Assembly (NCBI RefSeq): GCF_000686805.1
Contig: NZ_KK366017.1
Coordinates: forward strand, 930,001-994,000
Direction: 5' to 3'
DNA: 64,000 nt
Origin: Bacillus sp. UNC41MFS5
Lineage (GTDB): Bacteria; Bacillota; Bacilli; Bacillales_B; DSM-18226
Of the stretch, positions 11,738 through 21,145 are shown in pieces. The notes below the pieces were generated by a model. That model searched no databases. It saw only the letters and a program-made list of their open reading frames with translations, and was not told where the DNA came from. The translations under genes were made by a program, and so were the position numbers. Every line of letters begins with the position of its first letter. Within the stretch, counting starts at the first letter, position 1.

Positions 11738-12160
11738 ATGGATGGTGAACGTATGGAAAAACAAATATTAGATTTGTTAGTAAAAATGAATGATAGACAG
11801 CAAAAAATGGAAGATAGACTTGAATCCATCGATGATAGACAGCAAAATATGGAAGATAGACTTGAATCCATCGATGATAGACAGCAAAAAATGGAAGATA
11901 GACTTGAATCTATCGATGATAGTCAGCAAAAAATGGAAGAAAAACTTGAATCCGTAGATGATAGTCAGAAAAAAATGGAAAATAAGCTTGATTCAGTGTA
12001 TGAAACGGTAAAGAGGATAGAATCTTCTCAGACCGAAGACGTAATTAGTCTACTGAAACTACAGAAAAAGACAGTCGATTTTGAGGTAGACTATGTTAAC
12101 AACAAATTAACAGAGATGGACAAAAGAATTTTTAACCTTGAAAAAAGAGTTGAAAATTAA
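11738..12160 (+). CDS. Small coiled-coil protein with 14-residue tandem repeats
   Basis: This 140-residue, highly charged protein is predicted to be one long helical coiled coil. Five successive 14-residue units with the pattern D-R/S-Q-Q-K-M-E-D-R-L-E-S-I-D span residues 19-88. Fourteen residues equal two heptads, so the repeat keeps coiled-coil register. The C-terminal tail (KLTEMDKRIFNLEKRVEN) continues the heptads. ATG 11738 has no clear ribosome binding site; ATG 11753 (MEKQILDLL) has GGTGA close upstream and is a possible alternative. Similar short coiled-coil proteins of unknown role occur in Bacillaceae. I do not assign a function; oligomerisation or a scaffold role is possible. Confidence 0.75.
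   Translation: MDGERMEKQILDLLVKMNDRQQKMEDRLESIDDRQQNMEDRLESIDDRQQKMEDRLESIDDSQQKMEEKLESVDDSQKKMENKLDSVYETVKRIESSQTEDVISLLKLQKKTVDFEVDYVNNKLTEMDKRIFNLEKRVEN
11792..12001 (+). repeat. 42-bp coding tandem repeat, five units
   Basis: Five units begin at 11792, 11834, 11876, 11918 and 11960. The first three are almost identical (GATAGACAGCAAAAAATGG start), while the last two have diverged. The unit is a multiple of three, so gain or loss of copies keeps the frame. Confidence 0.9.
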
Positions 12161-12171
12161 TTTTAAAGTAT

Positions 12172-12207
12172 GTGCCAGTGCACCCTTCGAGGTGACTGGC
12201 ACTTTTC
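12172..12207. terminator. Terminator between coiled-coil gene and araR
   Basis: Arms GTGCCAGT and ACTGGCAC enclose an inner CACC/GGTG pair and are followed by TTTTCT. It sits between convergent genes. Confidence 0.7.
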
Positions 12208-12251
12208 TAATGGTCCTTTTCATTACTTGTAAATTTAAGATTGGAACTATA

Positions 12252-13379
12252 TTAACTTTGTACCTTCACAAATGGAGCAGTAGAATTTCTAACGACTAAT
12301 TTGGGCTCATAAACGATCGATGGAGGACGATCATCTTTATTCTCAACAGCAGAAACTATCCATTTAGCTGCTTCAATCCCCATTTCCATTTTAGGATGGG
12401 CAATAGATGTTAGTTTTACTTCTGTTGCCACTGCCAAAGATGAATCATCAAATCCCACGATTGATATATCCTCAGGTACACGTTGCCCAAGCCGTCTTAC
12501 CAGATTTAAAACATTTAATGCAAGCTGATCGTTATAACAAACGATTGCGGAAGGCACAGAGTTTGTTCTAAAGAAATTCTCTAATCGTTCCAACAAGTTG
12601 TTATTTTGATCTTCTGTTGTAAAGGAAATGACCATCTCTGGAAAAAATGGAAGGCTATGTTCTCTAAAAGCACGGATAAAGCCTTGCATTCTGTTTACTC
12701 CTTGAAGGTCATCGGTTTTAAAAAGACCAATGATTTTTTCGTGACCAAGCTTTATTAAATGTTCAGTAGCAATAAAACCGCCCTGTTCATCATACATAAT
12801 CATGTGTGGCGGCATCAGCTGTGAATAGTATTGGTTAATCATTAAATAAGGGATGTTGTTTTGCTCCAATTCCAGATAGTAAGGTATATTCGGGTTGTAC
12901 TGGCTGCTTTTTGTAGGTTCTACGATAAGGCCATCAATATTTCTGCTTAACATTGTCTGTAGACATTGTTTTTCCTTTTCCACATCGTTATCTGTACAAG
13001 CAAGGGTTAAAGTATATCCCTGTTCAGTTAAATGGGATTCAATTCCTTTTATTATCGATGGGAAAATATAATCAGAGATGTATGTTGTTATCACACCAAT
13101 ATTTTTCCCGTTTGTGTTAGATGTATGAAATGAGGATGGAGTCTGCACGTTTGTTTGCTCTTTTTTGTAGGAGCAAAAGGTTCCTGCACCTTGTTCTCTA
13201 TATAGCAAACCTTCGTGAACCAGATCCCCCACGGCTTGTCGAATGGTATGTCTGCTTACCCCGAACATTTTAACTAACTCATTTTCAGAATAAATCTTTT
13301 CACCGGGCTTCACTTGTCCGCTAGTAATCCATTCAGTTATTTTTTCTTTTACCATAGTGTATTTGGTTTTTGAAGTCAC
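12252..13379 (-). CDS. araR: AraR, L-arabinose-responsive repressor
   Basis: This 375-residue regulator has the chimeric AraR architecture. A GntR-type winged helix occupies residues about 7-72 (GEKIYSENELVKMFGVSRHTIRQAV, then REQGAGTF). It is joined to a LacI/GalR-type periplasmic-binding fold (residues about 90-370) that binds L-arabinose, with conserved IDGLIVEP, YNDQLALNVL and ISIVGFDDSSLA segments. In B. subtilis AraR represses the ara genes and itself until arabinose binds. Here the gene uses a GTG start and lies divergent from araDA. AraR-like operators lie 37 bases upstream of its own start and in the araD promoter, so autoregulation is likely. Confidence 0.95.
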   Translation of the reverse strand: MTSKTKYTMVKEKITEWITSGQVKPGEKIYSENELVKMFGVSRHTIRQAVGDLVHEGLLYREQGAGTFCSYKKEQTNVQTPSSFHTSNTNGKNIGVITTYISDYIFPSIIKGIESHLTEQGYTLTLACTDNDVEKEKQCLQTMLSRNIDGLIVEPTKSSQYNPNIPYYLELEQNNIPYLMINQYYSQLMPPHMIMYDEQGGFIATEHLIKLGHEKIIGLFKTDDLQGVNRMQGFIRAFREHSLPFFPEMVISFTTEDQNNNLLERLENFFRTNSVPSAIVCYNDQLALNVLNLVRRLGQRVPEDISIVGFDDSSLAVATEVKLTSIAHPKMEMGIEAAKWIVSAVENKDDRPPSIVYEPKLVVRNSTAPFVKVQS

Positions 13380-13415
13380 TGTATCACCACTTTCAACGTT
13401 TAAGCCAAATCTATA

Positions 13416-13431
13416 ACTTATACGTACAACG
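13416..13431. promoter_or_regulatory. AraR operator in the araR upstream region
   Basis: ACTTATACGTACAACG matches the B. subtilis AraR consensus ANTTGTNCGTACNANT except at positions 5 and 16. It lies just upstream of the araR start and would mediate autoregulation. Confidence 0.7.
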
Positions 13432-13631
13432 ATATTAATAATCCTATCCTAACAAATAAATTACAAGTTGACTATGAAAAATTTGTCTTCAATTTTTTTA
13501 TAAATAGTATGGATTAAAAAAAGGTGAAGTAAACCGCGAAATAATCTTTAATAGTGATCTGGAATATGCAAATAAAAATATCCTTTTATAAGAAATTTAT
13601 AGAAATCTTTTAAATTTATAATAAAAATGCA

Positions 13632-13659
13632 TTGAAAAAAATTGATAAGATGGTAAAAT
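13632..13659 (+). promoter_or_regulatory. SigA promoter of the araDA genes
   Basis: TTGAAA and TAAAAT are 16 bases apart, and the -10 has a TG extension (TGGTAAAAT). The predicted start near 13666 places the AraR operator at about +4 to +19. Confidence 0.7.
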
Positions 13660-13668
13660 AAAAATTAA

Positions 13669-13684
13669 AGTTATACGTACAAGT
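13669..13684. promoter_or_regulatory. AraR operator of araDA
   Basis: AGTTATACGTACAAGT differs from the AraR consensus ANTTGTNCGTACNANT only at position 5. It overlaps the start of transcription, a position suited to repression. Confidence 0.8.
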
Positions 13685-13745
13685 TCGAGGATTTGGATAA
13701 GTTGTAAGGATAACTAAAGTGAATTAGTGTAAAGGAGGAGACATT

Positions 13746-14441
13746 ATGTTAGAACGATTGAAAAGAGATGTTTTGGAAGCGAATCTTCAGCTGCCAAAAC
13801 ATGGTTTGGTCACTTTTACATGGGGAAATGTAAGCGGATTCAAGCGTCAAACCGGCCTCGTGGTGATTAAACCAAGTGGTGTACCTTATGATGAGTTACA
13901 AATAGATGATCTGGTTGTATTAGATCTGGACGGTAAAATTGTTGAAGGGACCTTAAGACCTTCTTCCGATACACCAACACACCTTGCCTTATATCGTGCC
14001 TTTCCTCAAATAGGAGGAATTGTGCATACTCACTCTCCATGGGCAACAAGCTGGGCTCAAGCAGGGCGGCGGATACCTGCCCTTGGTACTACGCATGCGG
14101 ATTATTTTTATGGAGAAATTCCTTGTACACGAACCTTGACTGAAGAGGAAATTGAACAGGAATATGAGCTTGAAACAGGAAATGTCATCATTGAAACTTT
14201 TGAAAAAGAAGGACTTGACCCTGTTGCCATGCCAGGAATTTTATTATCAGGTCATGCTCCATTTAGCTGGGGAAAAAATGCTAACCAAGCGGTACATAAT
14301 GCCGTCGTTTTAGAAGAAGTAGCCAAAATGGCGTTAAATACTTATATGCTAAACCCGCAAATTAAGGCGATTGACCAATTATTACTTAATAAACATTATC
14401 TACGTAAGCATGGAGTTAATGCCTACTACGGCCAAAAGTAG
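13746..14441 (+). CDS. araD: L-ribulose-5-phosphate 4-epimerase
   Basis: This cytoplasmic enzyme converts L-ribulose 5-phosphate to D-xylulose 5-phosphate, the last step that links L-arabinose to the pentose phosphate pathway. The 231-residue length is standard. Family motifs are GNVSGF (substrate phosphate site), [12 protein letters not shown] and [12 protein letters not shown], where His94 and His96 are the metal ligands; a third ligand lies in the [11 protein letters not shown] segment. The start has a strong AAGGAGGAGAC ribosome binding site. It is the first gene after the araR-araD regulatory region. Transcripts probably continue into araA, although an additional AraR-like operator lies between the two. 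Confidence 0.97.
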   Translation: MLERLKRDVLEANLQLPKHGLVTFTWGNVSGFKRQTGLVVIKPSGVPYDELQIDDLVVLDLDGKIVEGTLRPSSDTPTHLALYRAFPQIGGIVHTHSPWATSWAQAGRRIPALGTTHADYFYGEIPCTRTLTEEEIEQEYELETGNVIIETFEKEGLDPVAMPGILLSGHAPFSWGKNANQAVHNAVVLEEVAKMALNTYMLNPQIKAIDQLLLNKHYLRKHGVNAYYGQK

Positions 14442-14475
14442 TCTATGAGGAACATATACGCTTTGAACTAAGGAA

Positions 14476-14491
14476 ACTTGTACGGACCATT
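14476..14491. promoter_or_regulatory. Third AraR-like operator, between araD and araA
   Basis: ACTTGTACGGACCATT matches the AraR consensus ANTTGTNCGTACNANT at every defined position except position 10 (G for T). It lies 62 bases before araA and could control a second promoter or act as a roadblock. Confidence 0.6.
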
Positions 14492-14552
14492 ACTTAGAGA
14501 ATACAAATTAATAATTTGATAGTTAAATATCTTTTATTTAGGAGGAATTACA

Positions 14553-16034
14553 GTGTTAACTACAAAAGCATATGAATTCTGGTTTGTAACAGGAAGTCAA
14601 TTATTATACGGAGAAGATGTTCTTCGTCAGGTTGAAGAAAACTCAAAAACGATTGTTAATGGATTAGAATCTGCTGTACCTTATAAATTAATTTTTAAAT
14701 CAGTAGTAAAGGATTCAGATTCTATCCGTAAATTGATGCTTGAAGCTAATGCGGATGAAAATTGTGCAGGTATCATTACGTGGATGCACACATTCTCACC
14801 ATCAAAAATGTGGATTGCAGGCCTTTCTTCTCTTCAAAAGCCTTATCTACATTTAGCTACACAATTTAACCGTGATATCCCTTGGGATTCAATCGATATG
14901 GATTTCATGAACTTAAACCAAGCAGCCCATGGTGACCGTGAGCATGGTTTCATCGCAGCACGTATGAAAGTAAAGCGTAAAGTTGTTGTTGGTCATTGGG
15001 AAAACCAAGAAGTAAGAGAGCGTGTTGGCGGCTGGATGAGAACAGCGGCTGCGTTTGAAGAAAGTAAAAACCTTAAAGTTGCAAGATTTGGTGACAATAT
15101 GCGTCAAGTAGCAGTAACAGAGGGTGATAAGGTAGAAGCACAAATCAAGTTTGGCTGGACAGTGAATGGTTACGGAGTGGGTGACCTTGTTCAACGCATG
15201 AACGATGTAACAGAACAAGAAATTGACCAGTTAATGGCTGAATACGAGGAGCAATATGATATTACTCCAGAAGGACTTACAGATGGTCCTGTTCGTGATT
15301 CCATCCGTTATCAAGCTAGAATTGAACTTGGTATGAAAGCATTCTTGAAAGAAGGGGGTTATACAGCATTCACTACTACTTTTGAAGATTTACATGGTAT
15401 TCGTCAGCTTCCTGGTTTAGCAGTACAGCGTTTAATGGAACAAGGCTATGGTTTTGCTGGTGAAGGTGACTGGAAAACAGCGGCACTTGTTAGATTGATG
15501 AAAATTATTGCTGGTAATGAAGGAACTTCCTTCATGGAAGATTATACGTATCATTTTGAGCCAGGGAATGAATTGGTTCTTGGTTCGCACATGCTTGAAG
15601 TGTGCCCAACCATCTCTGCTACCCGTCCGAAAATAGAGGTTCATCCACTTGGAATCGGCGGTAAAGAAGATCCTGCCCGTATTGTATTTGATGGAAGAGG
15701 CGGCTGCGCAGCATTGAATGCAACCATCGTTGACCTGGGGCATCGTTTCCGCCTACTTGTAAATGAAGTAGATGCGATAAAGTTAGAAAAGGATATGCCA
15801 AAGCTTCCTGTTGCACGCGTATTATGGAAGACTCAGCCATCTTTAAGCCAAGCCGTCGAAAATTGGATCCAGGCAGGCGGAGCGCACCATACTGGCTACT
15901 CTTACATAGTAACAACTGAACAGTTGAGAGACTTTGCTGAATTAGCTGGAATTGAGATATTAGTAATTAATAATGATACTAAAACGGATGCATTCAATAA
16001 CGAAATACGCTGGAATGATGTTATCTACCGTTAA
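14553..16034 (+). CDS. araA: L-arabinose isomerase
   Basis: This enzyme interconverts L-arabinose and L-ribulose using a divalent metal, the first step of cytoplasmic arabinose catabolism. The 493-residue length fits AraA, and conservation is high throughout. The active-site residues expected from E. coli AraA are present as Glu304 (GFAGEGDW), Glu329 (FMEDYTYHF), His346 (GSHMLEVCP) and His445/446 (GGAHHTGYS). The start is GTG with GGAGGAATTACA upstream. It follows araD by 111 bases and precedes the FGGY kinase, with a hairpin in the gap. Confidence 0.98.
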   Translation: MLTTKAYEFWFVTGSQLLYGEDVLRQVEENSKTIVNGLESAVPYKLIFKSVVKDSDSIRKLMLEANADENCAGIITWMHTFSPSKMWIAGLSSLQKPYLHLATQFNRDIPWDSIDMDFMNLNQAAHGDREHGFIAARMKVKRKVVVGHWENQEVRERVGGWMRTAAAFEESKNLKVARFGDNMRQVAVTEGDKVEAQIKFGWTVNGYGVGDLVQRMNDVTEQEIDQLMAEYEEQYDITPEGLTDGPVRDSIRYQARIELGMKAFLKEGGYTAFTTTFEDLHGIRQLPGLAVQRLMEQGYGFAGEGDWKTAALVRLMKIIAGNEGTSFMEDYTYHFEPGNELVLGSHMLEVCPTISATRPKIEVHPLGIGGKEDPARIVFDGRGGCAALNATIVDLGHRFRLLVNEVDAIKLEKDMPKLPVARVLWKTQPSLSQAVENWIQAGGAHHTGYSYIVTTEQLRDFAELAGIEILVINNDTKTDAFNNEIRWNDVIYR

Positions 16035-16076
16035 TATTTTAACATTACCATAATCTAAAAAATAAAGAACAAAACA

Positions 16077-16102
16077 CAGGGCTATTAGGGATAATAGCCC
16101 TG
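16077..16102 (+). terminator. Strong hairpin between araA and the kinase gene
   Basis: A perfect 11-base stem (CAGGGCTATTA / TAATAGCCCTG) with loop GGGA is followed by a weak T-rich stretch (ATGTTTATTCT). It may reduce read-through or protect the upstream araDA messenger. Confidence 0.6.
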
Positions 16103-16166
16103 ATGTTTATTCTAACTTTTGACTCTATCAATATATGCGAAATTTCTATTATTGGAGGAAAATAAC

Positions 16167-17765
16167 ATGAGTCTTGATATAAAAAATGTGATTCAAAGTG
16201 GCAAAACAGTACTTGGTATTGAACTTGGATCCACTCGAATTAAAGCCGTTCTCATCGGAGAAGATAATGTGCCGATTGCATCAGGCAGCCATGCCTGGGA
16301 AAACAGATATGTGAACAATATCTGGACCTATAGTGTCGAGGATATTTGGAAGGGTGTACAAGACAGCTATCAAAAGATGGCTAACGATGTGAAACATCAA
16401 TATGGAGTCACCTTACAAACTGTAGGAGCAATCGGTTTTAGTGCGATGATGCATGGCTATATGACTTTCGATAAAAAAGGAGAGCTGCTGGTACCTTTTC
16501 GCACTTGGCGTAACAATATTACCGAACAGGCTTCAAAAGAACTGACTGAACTGTTTAACTACCATATTCCACAAAGATGGAGTATTGCTCATCTATATCA
16601 AGCTATTTTGAATCAGGAAGAACATATTGCCGATATTAGCTTCCAGACAACTCTAGCAGGATATATTCATTGGAAACTGACCGGCCAGAAGGTTCTGGGG
16701 GTTGGTGAAGCATCCGGTGTATTTCCAATTGACTTGAATACCAAAAACTATAATCAAACAATGATCGAACAATTTAATGAATTAATTGCACCTACTAATT
16801 TATCATGGAAACTTGCAGACATTCTGCCAAAGGTTTTGATTGCGGGTGAAAACGCTGGCGTACTTACAGAAGAAGGAGCAAAGCTTCTGGATGTTACTGG
16901 AGAACTGAAGGCTGGTATTCCACTATGTCCGCCGGAAGGTGATGCAGGAACTGGTATGGTCGCTACAAACAGCGTAGCGAAGCGTACTGGGAATGTTTCT
17001 GCCGGAACTTCGGTATTTGCAATGGTTGTACTGGAAAAGGAACTGTCCAAAGTATATTCCGAGATTGACCTTGTTACCACACCTACTGGTAATCTGGTAG
17101 CTATGGCTCATTCTAACAACTGTTCTTCAGACCTGAATGGATGGATTGGATTGTTTGATGAATTTTCAAAAGCAATGGGTATGGAAGTTGACATGAATAA
17201 GTTGTATGGAACTCTCTATCATTTGGCTCTTCAAGGAGATTCGGATTGCGGCGGATTACTCGCTTATGGCTATCTTTCCGGTGAACACATTACTCACTTC
17301 GAAGAAGGTCGTCCATTGTTTGTTCGTTCAGCAGATAGCAATTTCAACCTGGCTAATTTCATGCGTGTACACTTGTTCACAGCATTGGGTGCCCTGAAGA
17401 TTGGTATGAATATACTTCTCAAAAAAGAAGAAGTGAAATTGGATGAAATACTAGGTCACGGTGGCTTGTTTATGACCCAAGGTGTTGGACAGAGCATCAT
17501 GGCCGCTGCTCTTAATGTTCCAGTTTCAGTTATGGCAACTGCAGGAGAAGGCGGAGCATGGGGGATCGCCCTGCTTGCATCTTATATGATTAACAAAGCG
17601 GATAATGAAACGTTGGAAGAGTATTTAAGCAAGAATGTATTTGCAGAAAAAGCAGGATTGACGATGTCTCCGGATCCTAAGGATGTAGAAGGATTTGAGC
17701 AATTTATGAAACGATATTCCAAGGGTCTTGCAATCGAAAGAGCAGCAATAGAAAATCTTAAATAA
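16167..17765 (+). CDS. araB: FGGY-family carbohydrate kinase in the AraB position (probable L-ribulokinase)
   Basis: This is a 532-residue sugar kinase with the actin-like FGGY fold. The N-terminal phosphate-1 motif is [15 protein letters not shown], and the C-terminal FGGY domain has [21 protein letters not shown] and [12 protein letters not shown]. By position it should phosphorylate L-ribulose to L-ribulose 5-phosphate between AraA and AraD. It does not look like the classical B. subtilis AraB; it resembles the xylulokinase-like kinases that fill this role in Bacteroides and some Clostridia. The open frame reaches back to ATG 16119, but ATG 16167 has GGAGG seven bases upstream and starts the conserved sequence. 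The role is inferred from context and family. Confidence 0.88.
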   Translation: MSLDIKNVIQSGKTVLGIELGSTRIKAVLIGEDNVPIASGSHAWENRYVNNIWTYSVEDIWKGVQDSYQKMANDVKHQYGVTLQTVGAIGFSAMMHGYMTFDKKGELLVPFRTWRNNITEQASKELTELFNYHIPQRWSIAHLYQAILNQEEHIADISFQTTLAGYIHWKLTGQKVLGVGEASGVFPIDLNTKNYNQTMIEQFNELIAPTNLSWKLADILPKVLIAGENAGVLTEEGAKLLDVTGELKAGIPLCPPEGDAGTGMVATNSVAKRTGNVSAGTSVFAMVVLEKELSKVYSEIDLVTTPTGNLVAMAHSNNCSSDLNGWIGLFDEFSKAMGMEVDMNKLYGTLYHLALQGDSDCGGLLAYGYLSGEHITHFEEGRPLFVRSADSNFNLANFMRVHLFTALGALKIGMNILLKKEEVKLDEILGHGGLFMTQGVGQSIMAAALNVPVSVMATAGEGGAWGIALLASYMINKADNETLEEYLSKNVFAEKAGLTMSPDPKDVEGFEQFMKRYSKGLAIERAAIENLK

Positions 17766-17884
17766 AAATTATAGGAATTTATAATACGAGAGTGGATGGA
17801 CTTCTTCTGTATTATTTCGACCATAACTTGGACACTAATGCTAATTATTAATTTAGAGATTAATTTAATATTTTCAAAGGTAAT

Positions 17885-17922
17885 AAATCCACAAAATTCG
17901 TAAATGAAGTGTGGATTTTTTC
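17885..17922 (+). terminator. Terminator of the ara operon
   Basis: Arms AAATCCACA and TGTGGATTT are followed by a short T-run (TTTTTCT). It lies about 120 bases after the kinase gene. Confidence 0.75.
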
Positions 17923-17968
17923 TATATTGTCAGTAACTAATATTTTACCGATAAATATCAATATATTA

Positions 17969-17998
17969 TTTTGTATTATATTTTTGTATAATACAAAA
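17969..17998. promoter_or_regulatory. Perfect 12-bp inverted repeat upstream of the sensor operon
   Basis: TTTTGTATTATA and TATAATACAAAA are separated by TTTTTG. The right arm contains TATAAT, so the palindrome may overlap the promoter of the kinase-regulator-sensor operon and serve as an operator. No T-run follows, which argues against a terminator. Confidence 0.45.
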
Positions 17999-18135
17999 CA
18001 AGAGACTAAAAATCGGGATAAAAAATGCGTATAACTGTTGGGAAAGTCCAGTAAAAGTCACTGATAACATCTTTTTTGAAAGGGTATTCATCTTTGGAAA
18101 TAAATTTTACTTCAAATTTACAGGAGGGATAGATC

Positions 18136-19905
18136 ATTTATTGGTTTTTTAGAAACAAATCTTTATATTTTAAGCTTATTTGTATATTTATAACAATTAT
18201 CTTACTATCTATAACAATCTCAACAGCATTACCAGCTCATCAATATTCAAAGCAGATTGAACAGCAAGCGAATGATCATACGAGGAAAGATATTGAGCAA
18301 GTGAAAAAAAATATTGAGTCACATATTAAGGAATTAGAAAATATTACAGAGTATTTAAGCAGGACCAAAAATGTAAGCGATTTTTTGCTCGTACAAAAGT
18401 CCTCTGCGGGTCTGCAATCTAAAATTAAAACGCAGATGAAAATGTATACGGATACACACCCAGAGATTGCTGGGGTTTTAATAGTTAACAAGTCCGACTT
18501 GTTAATAAGTAATGAAATGTCCAGAACGACAAGGGATCCTCTAACCAATGAGAGTTGGTATAGGCAAGCGGCTAAAGCTCCTTCTGAGATTCATTTGGAA
18601 AGCAGGCCCATCGGCAGGAACCTCACCACAAGTCCAAAATACAGCGCGGACGAAGTACTGTCGGTTACCAAAGCGGTCATAAATGAAAAAACAGGTGAAA
18701 TTTTGGGAGTTATTCTGATTGATTGGAAGCTTGATACAATCAATAATGAAATTCGTAACATGGGTTTTGGTGCACATGGGTTTGTTTATGTAATAGATGA
18801 ACAGTCTCGTATTGTATATACCCCAGTTAATAAAATCGTATATCGTATAAAGGATTCTTGGTTTAATAATAGAAAATCAGGAAGTTTTAATAAAAACATT
18901 CAAGATACTGATTTCCAGGTGATGTATGACTACTCTAAATATACAAAATGGAAGATTGTTGGAGTTTTCTCAATTAACGAAACCCTTGCTTTTATAAAGG
19001 ATATGAGATGGACTGCTGGAATTATTGCAATGGTTGTGTTGATTCTGGCCATTTTTGCAGCCGCTTTTTTCACATCGTCGATTACCAGGCCTCTCAGCCA
19101 ACTTAGCTCGCTAATGAAAAAGGCAGCACAAGGAGACTTGGACAATAAATTTGAAAGTAAAAATGAAGATGAGATTAAACAGCTTGGTGACAGTTTTAAT
19201 AGTATGATTGAATCGATTAAAAGCCTTCTCAATCTCATTAATTTGATAGAGAAACGAAAGCGTGAGGCAGAGTTAAAAGTTCTGCAAGAGCAAATTAAGC
19301 CTCATTTTCTTTACAATACATTTGATACCATTAAGTGGATGGCCATGGAATATCAAGCAAAGGACATTATGGACGTAATTGATGCGTTGACAAAACTTTT
19401 TAGGATTGGGTTGAGTAAGGGAAAAGAAAGTATAAAGGTATTAGAAGAGATTGCGCACATAGAAAGTTATCTGATTATTCAGATGACTAGATATGAAGAT
19501 AAGTTTGATTATGTTATTGATGTGCAGGAGGAAGCGAAAGAACTTTATGTTCTCAAACTCATTTTACAACCCCTAGTAGAAAACTCGATCTATCATGCGA
19601 TTAAAACGAAGAGAGGCCGAGGGAAAATTTTGATACAAGTTAAGATTATTGAAAACAGGATACTTCTCAGTGTGACCGATGATGGAAATGGAATGAATCC
19701 AGAAATGATAGCAAAATTAAATCAACGACTGCAAAAAACAGGGATGATAGGCGGTGAAGATTCGAGCGGATATGGAATGTTGAATGTAAATGAAAGAATT
19801 AAACTCTCTTTTGGAAATGACTACGGGTTAATTGTTCATAGCATAGAAAATCAAGGTACAACGGTAGAGATTTGGCACCCAATCGTCCGAGAGGGGTTAA
19901 GCTGA
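18136..19905 (+). CDS. LytS/YesM-type sensor histidine kinase, with apparent ATT start
   Basis: This membrane kinase of about 589 residues senses an extracellular cue and phosphorylates the AraC-type regulator encoded next. An N-terminal helix (FKLICIFITIILL) is followed by an extracytoplasmic Cache-like domain, then a second helix (IIAMVVLILAIFAAAFF), a HAMP domain and the His_kinase domain with phosphoacceptor His390 (QIKPHFLYNTFD). The ATPase domain carries the N box VENSIYHA and DDGNGMNP. The frame has GTG at 18301, but that start would cut off the first helix. The frame is open back to a stop at 18130, and AGGAGGG is seven bases before ATT 18136, which gives a normal N-terminus. No ATG, GTG or TTG exists in that stretch. 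Confidence 0.85.
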   Translation: MYWFFRNKSLYFKLICIFITIILLSITISTALPAHQYSKQIEQQANDHTRKDIEQVKKNIESHIKELENITEYLSRTKNVSDFLLVQKSSAGLQSKIKTQMKMYTDTHPEIAGVLIVNKSDLLISNEMSRTTRDPLTNESWYRQAAKAPSEIHLESRPIGRNLTTSPKYSADEVLSVTKAVINEKTGEILGVILIDWKLDTINNEIRNMGFGAHGFVYVIDEQSRIVYTPVNKIVYRIKDSWFNNRKSGSFNKNIQDTDFQVMYDYSKYTKWKIVGVFSINETLAFIKDMRWTAGIIAMVVLILAIFAAAFFTSSITRPLSQLSSLMKKAAQGDLDNKFESKNEDEIKQLGDSFNSMIESIKSLLNLINLIEKRKREAELKVLQEQIKPHFLYNTFDTIKWMAMEYQAKDIMDVIDALTKLFRIGLSKGKESIKVLEEIAHIESYLIIQMTRYEDKFDYVIDVQEEAKELYVLKLILQPLVENSIYHAIKTKRGRGKILIQVKIIENRILLSVTDDGNGMNPEMIAKLNQRLQKTGMIGGEDSSGYGMLNVNERIKLSFGNDYGLIVHSIENQGTTVEIWHPIVREGLS

Positions 19906-19939
19906 TAGGTTTTTCTTTCATTTTATAGGGGGAATGGAA

Positions 19940-21145
19940 ATGTTGAAATTACTTATTGCTGATGATGAACCTAAAATCATTAGAGGGTTGAAAAAATCTC
20001 TGAATTGGGATGAATGGAATATACAAATTGCAGGTGAAGCTCAAGATGGGGAGACTGCATTTGAATTGGCCCTGGAGGTTAAGCCTGATATTCTTTTTTT
20101 GGATATCAATATGCCTTTCCTTAATGGATTGCAATTGATTGGAAAACTGAAAAATGAGCTGCCTTCTTCCATTATTATTATAATCAGTGGACATGATGAA
20201 TTTTCTTATGCACAGGAGGCCCTTCGATTAAATGTATTTGAATACTTACTAAAACCAGTTAATCCTGATGACCTGAAAAGAACAGTTACCAAAGCGGTCA
20301 ACCATTTGAATGAATCTAGAAGAAGTAATCAATTGGTCCAATGGATGAATGAGCAATTGGAAGAGAATGTCGATTTGGTTAGAAACAGCTTTCTCTGCAA
20401 GTGGGTTAAAGGGCAGTTAAATGAAGAGGAAATTCATAAGCAGCTCCACTATTTTCGTCTAGATTGGGAAAAAGTTGGGATTTTTGTAATTAAGCCAAAC
20501 AGGATAGCTGTAGAAGGAAATATCGGAGATGCTTGGGAAATGGACCTATTGTTTTTTAGCATGCAAAACATTATCGATGAATTACTCGATGCTTTCGAGC
20601 CACGTGTTGTTTTCCGGGATGAAAGCAATCATATCGTAGCAATGATACCTACGGAAGAGTTAGAGCCAATGGATCTGTTATGTGACCAAATTGAAGAGTT
20701 TATCGAAAAGTTGACAGGTAAAAAAATAATGATAGCCAAAAAAGTTGTAGAAAAGCCACCAACCGAAATCCCAGATGTTTATAGTCATTTCATCAAAGGG
20801 CTTAACGAACAATCTATGATTATGCCTGTGGTTATTTTGGCTAAAAGATATATTGAGAGACATTACTACAAACAAGATTTAACCCTGCAGGAAGTAGCTC
20901 AAGAAGTTAATGTTAGTCCAAGTTATTTAAGTCGGCTTTTAAAGGAAGAATTAGGTTCTTCCTTTATCGATTACTTAACCCAAGTCAGGATTCAATATGC
21001 GATTAAATTTATGGAAAACCCATCATACAAAATTTATGAAATTGCGGATAAAGTCGGTTATAACACTCAGCATTATTTTAGTACAGCTTTTAAAAAGGTA
21101 ATGGGGGTATCTCCTTCTAATTATGTTAAGGAGGTAGGGCATTAG
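19940..21145 (+). CDS. YesN-type response regulator with AraC DNA-binding domain
   Basis: This 401-residue cytoplasmic regulator has a receiver domain (residues 1-120) with the acidic pocket DDE and phosphoacceptor Asp55 (FLDINMP), a middle linker region, and a C-terminal AraC-type domain with two helix-turn-helix motifs (about residues 300-398). The first contains LQEVAQEVNVSPSYLSRLLKEE and the second contains DKVGYNTQHYFSTAFKK. It is the partner of the kinase just upstream. ATG 19940 has AGGGGGAA at good spacing, while ATG 19934 overlaps that site. Its stop codon overlaps the start of the sensor gene by one base, so the two are translationally coupled. Likely targets are the paired TTATAAA sites in this island. 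Confidence 0.93.
   Translation: MLKLLIADDEPKIIRGLKKSLNWDEWNIQIAGEAQDGETAFELALEVKPDILFLDINMPFLNGLQLIGKLKNELPSSIIIIISGHDEFSYAQEALRLNVFEYLLKPVNPDDLKRTVTKAVNHLNESRRSNQLVQWMNEQLEENVDLVRNSFLCKWVKGQLNEEEIHKQLHYFRLDWEKVGIFVIKPNRIAVEGNIGDAWEMDLLFFSMQNIIDELLDAFEPRVVFRDESNHIVAMIPTEELEPMDLLCDQIEEFIEKLTGKKIMIAKKVVEKPPTEIPDVYSHFIKGLNEQSMIMPVVILAKRYIERHYYKQDLTLQEVAQEVNVSPSYLSRLLKEELGSSFIDYLTQVRIQYAIKFMENPSYKIYEIADKVGYNTQHYFSTAFKKVMGVSPSNYVKEVGH

Noticed and set aside
14913..15915. Several minus-strand frames within araA
   Set aside because: They are antisense shadows of the strongly conserved araA sequence.
18301..18303. GTG 18301 as start of the first histidine kinase
   Set aside because: It would delete the first membrane helix and has no ribosome binding site, while the upstream frame has family-like sequence and AGGAGGG before ATT 18136.
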